The notes beneath the pieces are model-generated. The model saw only the letters and a list, made by a program, of their open reading frames with translations. It was not told the DNA's origin and searched no databases. The position numbers and the translations under genes are program-made. Below, one piece after another: positions 47,567 through 57,900 of a stretch of DNA of 64,000 nucleotides. Every line of letters begins with the position of its first letter. Within the stretch, counting starts at the first letter, position 1. The DNA comes from Flectobacillus sp049240685 (lineage in GTDB: Bacteria > Bacteroidota > Bacteroidia > Cytophagales > Spirosomataceae). Location of the stretch: the NCBI RefSeq assembly GCF_049240685.1, contig NZ_JBMLSD010000425.1, forward strand, positions 1-64,000, given 5' to 3'.

Positions 47567-49732
47567 ATGCTCAATAGTGCACAAAGACCAACCAACGAAA
47601 TCAAGCATTTCGTCCTAAGCTCTTATTTTGGAGATGGGCTTCGTATCACCTTTGGGGTTTTGTTTCCAAGTCTTTTTATGCTTGAGTTTGACCGAATCAA
47701 TATTGGCATAACTATTTCTTTGGGAGCCTTGTGTGCTAGCGTGGTAGATTCGCCCGGGCCGATTGTTCATAGACGAAACGCAATGCTAACAACCACTGGT
47801 ATTGTGGCCTTGGTAGCATTATTAGTAGGATTTGCGAATCTCTCTATTCCAATTTTGGGTCTACTAATTACTTGTTTTAGTTTTCTTTTCTCGATGTTTT
47901 ATGTCTATGGGCTACGTGCTGCATCAATCGGTACAGCAGCACTACTCGTAATGACACTCAGTATAGGCGATATCCGTCCACTTCCAGAAATCATGATGCA
48001 TCCTGTGTATATTTTGTCGGGTGGATTGTGGTATACTGCCCTAAGTTTATCGTTGTACCGAATCATGCCTTATCGTATTGCACAACAATCGCTAGGAGAT
48101 TCAATCGTAGAAGTAGCAAAATTCATGAAGATAAAAGCCTCATTTTATGATGAAGGTGTTGATTACGATGAGAACTACAAAAAGCTAATAGAAGCACAAA
48201 TTAGTGTAAATGAAAAGCAGGACGCCACGCGCGAAATGCTTTTTAAAACAAGAGAGATTGTTCGAGAGTCTACACAAGAAGGCCGCTTTTTGGTAATTGT
48301 ATTTGTAGATATAATCGATTTGTTTGAGCAAATTATGTCTACTTTTTACAATTATCAAAATCTTCACAAGCAGTTTGATAGTGTAGGTATTCTCAATAAG
48401 TACAAAGATATTCTGACCTTGCTGGCAGATGAACTAGAGAAGATTGGATACGACCTCAAAATGGGAACAACGCCGCATCTTTCGCCGATGATTCCTCGAA
48501 AACTACAAGATTTACACCTCGCTGTGTTGGATTTGGAAGCGCAGGCCGAAGAACATAGCTTTACAGCACTGAGTATCGGCGCACTCAAAAATATAGAAGT
48601 TAATATAAAGAATATCTTTTCAAGGCTAAAAAAAATAGTTGGCAATTTTAAGAATAGAAAGAAAAAAACGCTTACATCCAGCGATTTGGCTACCGACCAA
48701 TTTATTTCTCACCAAGAGTTTGAGCCTAAGATTTTTCGAGAAAACCTAACCTTCGATTCGGAGATATTTCGACATTCCTTACGAGTGGCATTAGTCATGC
48801 TAGTTGGTTTTATCATTGCTCAATCTTTTGAGTTTTTGCATAGCAATTGGATTTTGCTCACCATTATGGTAATCATGAAGCCTGCCTTTAGCCTCACAAA
48901 GGAGCGTAACTATCATCGATTAATTGGAACGATTGTCGGGGCAATTTTTGGTTTATTAATCCTTTCCTATCAACATAACAAAAATGTATTGTTTGCCATT
49001 TTGTTACTTTGTATGCTCGGCGCATATAGTTTCCAGCGAAAAAACTATGTAGTGAGTGTATTGTTTATGACCCCATTTGTACTTATTCTTTATGATTTCT
49101 TAGGTATGGGGAATATTTCGATACTCGAAGAAAGAGTAATGGATACCTTTATTGGTGGTGGTATTTCGTTTATAGCAAGTTATTTTTTATTCCCAAGTTG
49201 GGAAAAAGAAAAGCTCCAGAAGGTCTTAATCGATATGTTGAAGGCCAATTTAGAATATTTCAGACAAGTAAGAGGCTTGTATTTAGGGAATCAATTTCAT
49301 TATTTGCCTTACAAATTAGCGCGCAAAGATGTATATGTCAAAACGGCCAACTTGGCATCGGCATTTCAAAGGATGTTCTCTGAACCCAAAAGTAAGCAAA
49401 CGAGTATTAAGGAAGTTCATAAATTTTCGGTACTGAATCACCTTTTTGCCTCCTATACCGCCACTCTAGGGCTTTATGTAACCGAGCATTTTCAGGAAAT
49501 TCCAGATTTTGACAATCTTCAGTTAGTGGGTGATAATACCGAAACCATGCTTGAGAAGGGTATTGAAATACTGGAAGGTAAAGAACTAGACTTAAGTTCT
49601 ATTACCTTGATTCAACCTAAAACCTTGCTCAAAGACGACGAAGAAACGATTCTTCTCATCCCCGAGCAATACATAAACCTTCAGAAAGCCGCTTATGATA
49701 TTTTGAAGATTACTTCAAAAATTAATTTGTAG
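47567..49732 (+). CDS. FUSC-family inner-membrane protein (YccS/YhfK-like)
   Basis: 721 aa from ATG 47567 (MLNSAQRPTNEIKHF); a TTG nine bases earlier is possible but less likely. Two clusters of membrane helices (about 25-170 and 400-530) flank a cytoplasmic region of about 220 residues, as in fusaric-acid-resistance/YccS proteins. The second cluster starts SLRVALVMLVGFIIAQSF and has NWILLTIMVIMKPAFSLTKER with RYHRLIGTIVGAIFGL-like sequence, the core FUSC signature. Members are linked to efflux of aromatic acids, but no membrane-fusion or outer-membrane partner is next to it. Substrate unknown. Confidence 0.9.
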   Translation: MLNSAQRPTNEIKHFVLSSYFGDGLRITFGVLFPSLFMLEFDRINIGITISLGALCASVVDSPGPIVHRRNAMLTTTGIVALVALLVGFANLSIPILGLLITCFSFLFSMFYVYGLRAASIGTAALLVMTLSIGDIRPLPEIMMHPVYILSGGLWYTALSLSLYRIMPYRIAQQSLGDSIVEVAKFMKIKASFYDEGVDYDENYKKLIEAQISVNEKQDATREMLFKTREIVRESTQEGRFLVIVFVDIIDLFEQIMSTFYNYQNLHKQFDSVGILNKYKDILTLLADELEKIGYDLKMGTTPHLSPMIPRKLQDLHLAVLDLEAQAEEHSFTALSIGALKNIEVNIKNIFSRLKKIVGNFKNRKKKTLTSSDLATDQFISHQEFEPKIFRENLTFDSEIFRHSLRVALVMLVGFIIAQSFEFLHSNWILLTIMVIMKPAFSLTKERNYHRLIGTIVGAIFGLLILSYQHNKNVLFAILLLCMLGAYSFQRKNYVVSVLFMTPFVLILYDFLGMGNISILEERVMDTFIGGGISFIASYFLFPSWEKEKLQKVLIDMLKANLEYFRQVRGLYLGNQFHYLPYKLARKDVYVKTANLASAFQRMFSEPKSKQTSIKEVHKFSVLNHLFASYTATLGLYVTEHFQEIPDFDNLQLVGDNTETMLEKGIEILEGKELDLSSITLIQPKTLLKDDEETILLIPEQYINLQKAAYDILKITSKINL

Positions 49733-49838
49733 AAAACTATCGGCACAAAATTTGTAAAAACTACAACGTAAATATGTTTGATGTCCTATTACTTATTGAA
49801 ATTTGATTGGTGTCAGAACATATCTAACGCTGTTATAA

Positions 49839-49866
49839 GATTCCTCACTTCGGTGGGGATTTTTTA
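49839..49866 (+). terminator. Intrinsic terminator with UUCG loop
   Basis: attcctcac-TTCG-gtggggat followed by a T-run: a short GC-rich stem, one G-U pair, with the stable UUCG tetraloop. It lies about 110 bp after the FUSC gene. Confidence 0.8.
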
Positions 49867-50019
49867 TTTTACTCCGAACCATTAAAAATATTTTACCTAA
49901 ACAATATCAAATCATACCTATTAAGTCACTAAAAATCATGGTTTTTAAAATGGAGGTTACCTCAAAATGAAAATTTGTTCATATTAGAAAAAGCAGATAA
50001 AGAGCATAAAATGTCGTCA

Positions 50020-50027
50020 TACTTTTG
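50020..50027 (+). promoter_or_regulatory. Candidate -7 box of the TonB receptor gene
   Basis: TACTTTTG fits TAnnTTTG and would start transcription near 50034. That excludes the in-frame TTG at 50025 as start codon and supports ATG 50049 or 50055. Confidence 0.5.
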
Positions 50028-50048
50028 TGGCCTCAACAAAACACATAC

Positions 50049-53000
50049 ATGTTTATGCTCACGTTTACTACTTTAAAAAAGTATTCAAATCTTCTAAAAC
50101 AGCTAAAAACTATCCTTACTTTTTTAGGGCTGTTTATCTCATTTAATTCATTTTCACAAGGTACAGACGCCACCATTTTAGGAAAAATTACTGATGAAAG
50201 TGGCGAGATTATGCCAGGCGTTTCTGTTAAAGTCCGAAATGAATCAACAGGCTTTCAGACTGGAACTGTCACCAATGCGCAGGGTGAATTCCAGATTCAA
50301 CAGCTTCCTTTGGGTAAGCCTTACTCGGTTACGATTTCATTTGTTGGATATCAAACAACCAAGTTCACAGATTATGCTTTAAATCAAGGCGATAAGTTGA
50401 GAGTAAATGCTCAATTAAAGCAAAGCAATACAGAACTGAAAGAAGTTGTAGTAAGCGCCAATTTTGTCAACAAAGAAACCGAACGTGCTGGAGCAGCTAT
50501 CGCTGTGACCTCTCTTCAGATGAAGCAATTGCCTATGGAAGGACGAAACTTTACGGCTCTAACGGCATTGTCTCCACTCCAAGGTAAAAATGGTAGCTTT
50601 GGTGGCCAGCGCAGCTCTTCGACCAACGTAACCATGGACGGTGTAAATGCTCGTAATATGTACACCAACGGCGCAATCGGTAATGGACCTTATACTATTT
50701 CACAAGAAGCAATTCGTGAGTATCAGGTTTCAACCAATAACTACGACGTCACACAGGGTCGTCAAGGGGGCGGTTCGGTGAATGCTGTTACCAAAAATGG
50801 TACAAACAAAACAGAAGGTTCGGCCTTTTTCTTCCAACGTGCCAATCAAGCAACATTTTTAGGAAATAAGCTTTTTCCTTTGGCTAGTGAGTACAATATC
50901 AACGGAACTCCACGTACTACAGTTTTTGACCAAAAACAATATGGCTTTTCATTGGGTGGAGCTATCGTAAAAGATAAACTTCACTACTTCGTAGCTTATG
51001 ACCGTCAGACAGAAACGATTCCTTACCAGATTGCGCCAGTGTATAACCAAACACAGGAACAAAACTTTGGGATTACCAAAGAAAATTTGGATAAGTTAAT
51101 CGAGGTAGCAAGAGCAAAATATGGTATGAAAAACACCCAACAGTATGGTGATTTTTCGAGACAAACCGAAGCGAATGCACTTTTTGCCCGATTAGATTGG
51201 CAGATTAATGATAAAAATAAACTTACTTTCCGTAATAACCTTACTACATGGTTTAGTCCGAATTCTACTTCTGATAACTCCAATATTAACCTACTCGAAA
51301 GCTGGATTGGATTTAAGTCACTCGAAAACAGCACATTAGTCTCTCTTCGTTCTTCATTGAGTCCAGATATAACCAATGAGCTAAAAGTACAATTCCAAAC
51401 TGTAGCTCGCGATTATATTGTCAATGACGATTTACCAAGTGCCAATATTCCAAGAGCTATCATTACCGTTCGCTCGGTGATTCCAACGGCTAGTAATCCG
51501 AGTGCGACACAAACTAGAACCGTACAGTTTGGTGGACAACGTTTTGGTACTGAAACAACAAGAGATAAAACAATCCAATTGGCCAATACAACCTATTTGC
51601 GCAAGGGTGCCTTCAACTACAAATTCGGTACTGACAATATGTTGACGTTTTTGAATTCAACAATTGTGAACGAAATGAACGGTCGCTTTTTCTTCAACAG
51701 TTTACAAGATTTTATTGACCAAAAGCCAAGTCGTTATGCGAGAGAAGTACCCTTGGTTAATCCAGCGGTTAAACAATCATTGCTTGACTTAGCGCTATTT
51801 GCGCAAGTTGATTTTAACCCAACACCCAATTTGAGTGCCATGCTTGGTTTGCGTTATGATGCTACAATTTTCTTCCGTCAGGGCGATGCAAATCCTAAGA
51901 CCGAAACAAGTTTAGGTATCAAAACAAACAATACTTTAGCTGATTATAACAATATCCAACCTCGTTTCCAGTTGACATGGGACGTAAAAGGTCGCCAAAA
52001 AGATATTGTTAAGTTGGGTGGTGGTATTTTCTCAGCACAACCAGTTTCATACTTGCAATTGAACAATATCCAAAACAGTGGTACGATGGTAGGCTCAATT
52101 GACATTTCAGGTGCTGGTGTTCCATTCCCTGATTTTGTTTCGTATCGCAACAATCCATCTACGACACCTGGCATTCCTGCGGGAGCAAGCTATGTATCTA
52201 CAATCAACGCAGTAAGCAAGGATTTCCAAGTACCTTCTATTTACAAAATGAACCTTTCGTATAATAGATTTTTCAACGAAAGATTTAGAGCTGGGGTAAA
52301 TTTACTTTGGTCAAAAACTGTCAACAACTATGTATATTATGACCGAAACATTGTTGACGAGCCTTATTTCAGACTGAGTAACGAAGCTAACCGTGGTGTT
52401 TACGTTCCTGCTAATACCATTCCTGCCAATGGCTCAACAGACTGGACTCAAGGTAGAAAAGATAAAAATCTTGGTCGTGTGTTAGAATTAGAGTCGACAG
52501 GTGTATTAGACCAATACGCTATTGTGTTGGACGCAAGTATGAAAATCGGCCAAGATGGCTATTTATCAATTAGTTACACCAAAAATGACACAAAAGATAA
52601 TACCTCTTTCAACTGTTGTGTAGCTAATACTTCGACCTTCAGACCAGTTGTAGACGACCCTCGTGACCAAACAGTATCATACTCTGATGACCAATTTTCA
52701 GACAAATTAGTGATTTCGGCGGCTACTCCAAGCGTAAAAGGATTCCAATTAGGTGCTATCCTCAATGGTGTTGGAGGTACACGCTACTCATTCATGGTAG
52801 GTGGTAATAAAAGTTTGAATGGTGACTTCGTATTAACAAATGACTTAGCTTTTGTATTTGATCCAAATAACCCAAGCGTTCCAGAACCAATCAGAAAAGG
52901 TATTCAAGGATTATTGGATAACCCAGAAGTAACGGAAAGTGTTAAAAACTATATCAGACAAAACATTGGTAAAGTAGCAGAGCGTAATGGTGGTGTCAAT

Positions 53001-53279
53001 CCATTTTACTATACCGTTGATTTGCGTTTAACAAAAGATATAAAAATTCTTAGTAGAACGCTATCTGTATCTGCCGACTGCTTCAACTTTATGAACCTTT
53101 TGGATAAAACTCAAGGTGTAAGTTATAACCATGGTAATATCAACTTGGTAACGATGACTGGTTTTGATCAAACCACTAAAAACTATACTTACACTGTGGA
53201 AAGTGGCGCTGGTCGTAAGCAATCAACCGCAGGCGGAACTCCTTGGCGTATTCAACTTGGTTTAAGATACGCATTCTAG
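50049..53279 (+). CDS. Oar-like TonB-dependent outer-membrane receptor
   Basis: 1076 aa from ATG 50049 (MFMLTFTTLKK). Signal peptide ending near NSFSQ. A carboxypeptidase-regulatory-like domain (TILGKITDESGEIMPGVSVKV...) is followed by a plug (EVVVSANFVNKETERAG, then MEGRNFTALTALSPL and the STNNYDVTQGRQGGGSVNAVTK segment) and a large barrel ending in RIQLGLRYAF. The GRNFTALTALSPL/NVTMDGVN plug is that of the Oar group (single receptors without SusD), and no susD gene follows. It probably binds peptides or other large ligands rather than a glycan; the ligand is unknown. The phosphodiesterase gene downstream is separated by a terminator. Confidence 0.93.
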   Translation: MFMLTFTTLKKYSNLLKQLKTILTFLGLFISFNSFSQGTDATILGKITDESGEIMPGVSVKVRNESTGFQTGTVTNAQGEFQIQQLPLGKPYSVTISFVGYQTTKFTDYALNQGDKLRVNAQLKQSNTELKEVVVSANFVNKETERAGAAIAVTSLQMKQLPMEGRNFTALTALSPLQGKNGSFGGQRSSSTNVTMDGVNARNMYTNGAIGNGPYTISQEAIREYQVSTNNYDVTQGRQGGGSVNAVTKNGTNKTEGSAFFFQRANQATFLGNKLFPLASEYNINGTPRTTVFDQKQYGFSLGGAIVKDKLHYFVAYDRQTETIPYQIAPVYNQTQEQNFGITKENLDKLIEVARAKYGMKNTQQYGDFSRQTEANALFARLDWQINDKNKLTFRNNLTTWFSPNSTSDNSNINLLESWIGFKSLENSTLVSLRSSLSPDITNELKVQFQTVARDYIVNDDLPSANIPRAIITVRSVIPTASNPSATQTRTVQFGGQRFGTETTRDKTIQLANTTYLRKGAFNYKFGTDNMLTFLNSTIVNEMNGRFFFNSLQDFIDQKPSRYAREVPLVNPAVKQSLLDLALFAQVDFNPTPNLSAMLGLRYDATIFFRQGDANPKTETSLGIKTNNTLADYNNIQPRFQLTWDVKGRQKDIVKLGGGIFSAQPVSYLQLNNIQNSGTMVGSIDISGAGVPFPDFVSYRNNPSTTPGIPAGASYVSTINAVSKDFQVPSIYKMNLSYNRFFNERFRAGVNLLWSKTVNNYVYYDRNIVDEPYFRLSNEANRGVYVPANTIPANGSTDWTQGRKDKNLGRVLELESTGVLDQYAIVLDASMKIGQDGYLSISYTKNDTKDNTSFNCCVANTSTFRPVVDDPRDQTVSYSDDQFSDKLVISAATPSVKGFQLGAILNGVGGTRYSFMVGGNKSLNGDFVLTNDLAFVFDPNNPSVPEPIRKGIQGLLDNPEVTESVKNYIRQNIGKVAERNGGVNPFYYTVDLRLTKDIKILSRTLSVSADCFNFMNLLDKTQGVSYNHGNINLVTMTGFDQTTKNYTYTVESGAGRKQSTAGGTPWRIQLGLRYAF

Positions 53280-53283
53280 TGAG

Positions 53284-53415
53284 CGTGAATTATGAATTAT
53301 TAATCGTGAATTGTGAACTCATCATATCTTACCAAGTTGTCAATTTGACTTTAAGATTAAAATTCTGATAATTAGATATTTATAATCACAATTCATCATT
53401 CCCAATTCAGCACTA
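53284..53415. repeat. Inverted pair of gaattatgaattgtg-type sequences
   Basis: gtgaattatgaattattaat and tcgtgaattgtgaac at the left, and cacaattcatcattcccaattcagcac at the right, in opposite orientation. A low-complexity intergenic repeat distinct from the MITE-like family; seen only here in the window. Confidence 0.5.
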
Positions 53416-53425
53416 ATACTCCTTC

Positions 53426-53465
53426 AGGCTGTTAGGTCAGATGGATGCTCTAACAGCCTTTTTTA
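53426..53465 (+). terminator. Intrinsic terminator of the TonB receptor gene
   Basis: AGGCTGTTAG, 14-base loop, CTAACAGCCT, then TTTTTT. It lies 146 bp past the receptor stop and 23 bp before the next start codon. A near-consensus -7 box (tacctttaa, about 53470) for the next gene follows directly. Confidence 0.85.
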
Positions 53466-53487
53466 TCCTACCTTTAAATATCCAAAA

Positions 53488-54825
53488 ATGAAAAAAGCTA
53501 TTTTTCTAATGTTATTGTTGACCACGGTTTCGATAACATTTGCCCAAAAATCAAAGTATGTTGTTGTTATTAGTATTGACGGTTTTCGTCCAGACTTTTA
53601 TCGTCAGGCTGAGTGGCCTACGCCAAACCTTCATGAAATGGCTCAACAAGGTGCCTCTTCGGATGGTGTAAGAGGTGTATTTCCGACTGTTACCTATCCT
53701 TCGCATACTACGATTGTGACAGGAGTTTTACCTAATAAACACAAGATTTTTCATAATACTCCATTCGAGCCAACAGGACAAACTGGTCGTTGGAACTGGG
53801 AAAACAACTTGATTAAATCAGAAACCATCTGGGATGCAGCACATAAAAAAGGGCTTAAAACAGCCTCTATCCACTGGCCTGTAACAGTGGGTACACAAAC
53901 CGTAGATTATAATATTCCAGAAACTGAAATTGAAAAAAATGTAGCAGATCCATTGATTCAAATGCGCAAATTTGCAAAACCACAAGGGTTGTTTGAAGAA
54001 ATTGAACGTGAAGCAACAGGCAAATTAACTGCCAAAGCGATGGATAGCGATTACTTGACAATGGATGAAAATATTGCAAGAATGGCAGCTTACGTATTGG
54101 AAAAATACAAACCAAATTTGACGACTGTACACATTTTCAACCTAGACCATTTTGAACATAAAGAAGGTCGTAATGGTCCAAGTGTCATGAGAGCTATCGC
54201 AGGTGCTGACCGTGCTGTAGGTAAAATTATGGAAGCTGCCGAACGTGCAGGTATCAAGGATAGTACTACATTTTTGATTGTCGGTGATCATGGATTTGTG
54301 AATATTCATGCACAACTTTCTCCTAATACATGGCTTGTAAAAGCTGGTTTGATGGAAAAAAAGAAAGATAGAGGAAATTGGAAAGCCACTTTCCACCCAC
54401 AAGGCGGAATGGCATTTTTGTATTTGAAAGATAAAAAAGACCAACAAACACTTAAGCAGGTTCAACAAATCTTGGCAGATTTGCCAGCTAGCACCAAGAA
54501 GTTATTCGATATTGTAAAGCCAGAAGATTACCAAGCTATTGGCGCTGACCCAGAAGCAGCTCTTGCACTGACAGCCAAACAAGGATTTTCGTTTTCAGAT
54601 TCTTTTGAAGAACCATTCTTAAAACCAGCCAAAGGTGGAACTCATGGCTATTTTCCAAATTTCAAAGAAATAGAAACTGGATTCATCGCTTACGGCGCTG
54701 ATATAAAATCTGATGTGGTAATTCCAACGATGGGACTCGAAGATATTGCGCCAATTGTGGCAAAATTGTTGGGACTCTCAATGACTAATCTTGACGGTGT
54801 TTTGTATCCAAGTGTAATAAAGTAA
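53488..54825 (+). CDS. Ectonucleotide pyrophosphatase/phosphodiesterase-like enzyme
   Basis: 445 aa. Signal peptide (1-20, ITFAQ). Alkaline-phosphatase superfamily, NPP branch: VVVISIDGFRPDF (metal-binding Asp31), GVFPTVTYPSHTTIVTG with the expected nucleophile Thr69, HIFNLDHFEHKEG, IVGDHGFVNIH (Asp-His) and GTHGYFPN (His), a full two-zinc site. It would act in the periplasm or outside on nucleotide or phospholipid phosphodiesters, probably to scavenge phosphate. Convergent with the helicase gene, with a shared terminator between. Confidence 0.92.
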   Translation: MKKAIFLMLLLTTVSITFAQKSKYVVVISIDGFRPDFYRQAEWPTPNLHEMAQQGASSDGVRGVFPTVTYPSHTTIVTGVLPNKHKIFHNTPFEPTGQTGRWNWENNLIKSETIWDAAHKKGLKTASIHWPVTVGTQTVDYNIPETEIEKNVADPLIQMRKFAKPQGLFEEIEREATGKLTAKAMDSDYLTMDENIARMAAYVLEKYKPNLTTVHIFNLDHFEHKEGRNGPSVMRAIAGADRAVGKIMEAAERAGIKDSTTFLIVGDHGFVNIHAQLSPNTWLVKAGLMEKKKDRGNWKATFHPQGGMAFLYLKDKKDQQTLKQVQQILADLPASTKKLFDIVKPEDYQAIGADPEAALALTAKQGFSFSDSFEEPFLKPAKGGTHGYFPNFKEIETGFIAYGADIKSDVVIPTMGLEDIAPIVAKLLGLSMTNLDGVLYPSVIK

Positions 54826-54833
54826 GTTTTAAG

Positions 54834-54890
54834 AAAAAATGCAAAGGCACTGAAACATAAAATGATTGTTTTAGCACCTTTGCATTTTTA
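54834..54890. terminator. Bidirectional terminator between convergent genes
   Basis: AAAAATGCAAAGG pairs with CCTTTGCATTTTT across a loop of about 30 bases that is itself partly complementary. A-run and T-run on both sides serve the phosphodiesterase (+) and the helicase (-). Confidence 0.75.
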
Positions 54891-54919
54891 CAAGATTGTT
54901 TTTTAACAAAAAATCCTAT

Positions 54920-57900
54920 CTATCCATGTTTTAGCAAGTTCAACAAATCATCTTTTGTCATACTTTGTAACATATCTTGGTCAGTTTTAATAAGCTCATT
55001 CGCCAAATGTTGTTTATTAGACTGCAATGTCATCATTTTTTCTTCAATTGTATCTGGACAAATCAAACGAACAGCTACCACATTTTTTTGCTGTCCTATT
55101 CGATACACTCGGTCAATCGCCTGATTTTCTACGGCAGGATTCCACCAAGGATCTATCAAATATACATAGTCGGCTTGGGTAAGATTAAGCCCTATTCCAC
55201 CAGCCTTTAAGCTTATCAGAAATACCCTAATTTGGTCATCATTCTGAAATTGCTCCACCACCTTTGAGCGATTTGTGGTCTGTCCTGTCAGATAACTAAA
55301 AGGGATATCTCGAAGTTGCAATTCTTTCTTGACCAACTCCAACATCTCTACAAACTGTGAAAAAACCAATATTTTATGCTTCGGAGATTTGTTTTCTATC
55401 TCTTCAATCAAAACTTGCAATTTGGCTGATTCATGTCCATAAAACTCTTCATCACTGAGCAAGGCAGGCGAGTTACATATCTGGCGGAGTTTAGTCAAAC
55501 CTTGTAAAATATGTAATCTTTCTTTCGGAATATCCCCTTCTTTTTTTGTATTCAAATAATCCCAAAACTCTCGCTCATAAGCTTCATAAACCCTTCTTTG
55601 CTCGGTGCTCATTTCACAGTAAAGTACCATTTCAGTTTTTTCGGGAAGTTCTTTGGCTACCTGTTGTTTGGTTCTTCGAAGGACGAATGGCTTGATTTTT
55701 TGTTGTAATTCTTGAGCCCTTGACAAGTCTTTAAACTTATCAATTGGCATAGAATAATATTCTTTGAAGAATCGCTTTGTTCCTAAAAGTCCTGGACAAG
55801 CAAAAGAAAACTGTGCATAAATATCGAAGGTATTATTCTCAATGGGCGTACCTGTCATCACCAAACGATGTCGACTTTGCAACATACAAACAGCCTTATA
55901 TCGCTGTGATTCAGGGTTTTTGATAGCTTGGGACTCATCCAAAACAATATAATTAAACAGGTATTTTCGTAAAAACTTTACATCAGACAAAAGTGTATGA
56001 TAGGTCGTAATAACAACATCATATTCCTCAAAACCAATTGTATTTTCAGGACGATTGGGGCCGTGCATGACTAGCACTTTTAAAGTAGGCGCAAACTTTT
56101 CAATTTCTTTTAACCAGTTAAAAATCAAAGTAGTAGGCACAACCACCAAATTTGTTTTAAGCGTACTTTTTTCTTTTTGCCATAAAAATAAAGCTAATAC
56201 CTGAAGCGTTTTGCCCAAACCCATATCGTCGGCTAATACGCCTCCTAAACACAACTGATTCAAATAAGCCAGCCAATTCAAACCCTCAGATTGATAACTC
56301 CGCAACTGAGCATGAAGTAAAGAGGTAACTTGGATAGGCTCTATCTTGTCAAGATTTTCAATCTTATCTTTAAAGTCTTGACTTAAAGCTTTGACTTCTT
56401 GCGTCAACATTTCGGCATCAAAAAGTTCTTCAAGACTTCCCAAACGGGATTGTGGAACTCGCAAAGTTTCTTCGACTATTTCCCCAGCTTGAAAATACTC
56501 CGCAAATTTAGCAACCCATGACTCAGGCAAAATACCCAAAGAGCCATCGTCGAGAGTAACATATTTTTCTTTGTTTTTAATTGTTTTCTGTAGGTGCTTC
56601 AACGAAACTCTCTGTTTCCCAAACTGAATTTTGATAGTCGTATCAAACCAATTCATACCCGAATTAACCACCACACTCACGTTAGCCTTATGCGCACTTA
56701 ATCTACTTTTCTTAAATTCATTAAATCCTAGAATTTTGATTTGTTGTTCTCGCCAAACCTCAAACGCATCCAAAAACCATTCATTTTCTAAAAATCTTTT
56801 TCGGTGTAAATAAAAACTTTCCTGATATAATTGCTCTTCAAAATCTGGATGTTGTCTGATTAATATTCCCAAAAAACGTTGTTCTTCAGGCTCATTACGA
56901 GGGAGGGTAAAAGGCTTGCCTTTTCGGTCAATGGCATAAAGTTGTTTTTTGGACAAAACAGGAATTTCTACTTCGCCATAAACCATCGTTGGCGTCAGCA
57001 AGATATAATCCTCATATTCAGACAAATAAATCATCTTAACCAAAGCTTGATTGAGATTTACCTCCTGAATTTGCTCAGGACTTGCTGGTTTTAAATAGGA
57101 ATATTTGACACGAACATGTCTTTCAAGTGGGTCGAGAATCTCCTTTTGAAACTCTGTATATTTTGATTCATGCAAGACGAGGTAATAATTATGTCTTCTA
57201 AAAAAGGAAATTACTTTGAGAAAATGAAGATTATCTACCAAATACATCGTTTGATGAATTTGAATAAAATAGCCATATTTTAAAGTCAAATCTTGCAGAG
57301 GATATACCTGTCCGTTTACTTGAAGGTATACCTTTATTTCATACATCTCATTTTGCTGAAAGACCTCCAACTGTAACTCGATGGGAAGCGTACTCAATTG
57401 CACAGGCACAATCGACTGTGAGGCAATATTGACAGAAGTTTTATGATTATGATAAAAAATCGGTAAAGCCAAAGGATTTTTGACAAGTGCTTTCAAACTA
57501 GCTAAATCCTCTTCGGGAGGCGTCTGCTCATAATTATGCTGAAAGCGAGCCACAGCCATAAAAAACTTCAATACGTCGGGTTGGTCAATTTGCCAAATTT
57601 TATCTAGTGGCGCTCTTGAAATCAATGGATTTTTAGGTTTTCCCTCCTTGGTAAAATCAGCTTGATATAGCTCTAAATGAAAGTGATCAAAGTATTTATG
57701 CAATTTAAAAACTACAATCAGATTTTCATGTCCTTGTGTATTAGACAAATGTTGCCAATGATTTGCCGACAATAATTGGTCTTGCAAAGCCACCTTAGTA
57801 TCGTTTGTAAAGGCAAAAAGGGCAGGATTTTTGGGTAGAATATGTGTTTGTTTTTCCTGATAAAGTAAACGAAAATACTTCATCAAATCAGGTTCAGCTT

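Noticed and set aside
50049..54825. Polysaccharide utilisation locus
   Set aside because: No SusD gene follows the TonB receptor, a terminator separates it from the phosphodiesterase, and no glycoside hydrolases are present.
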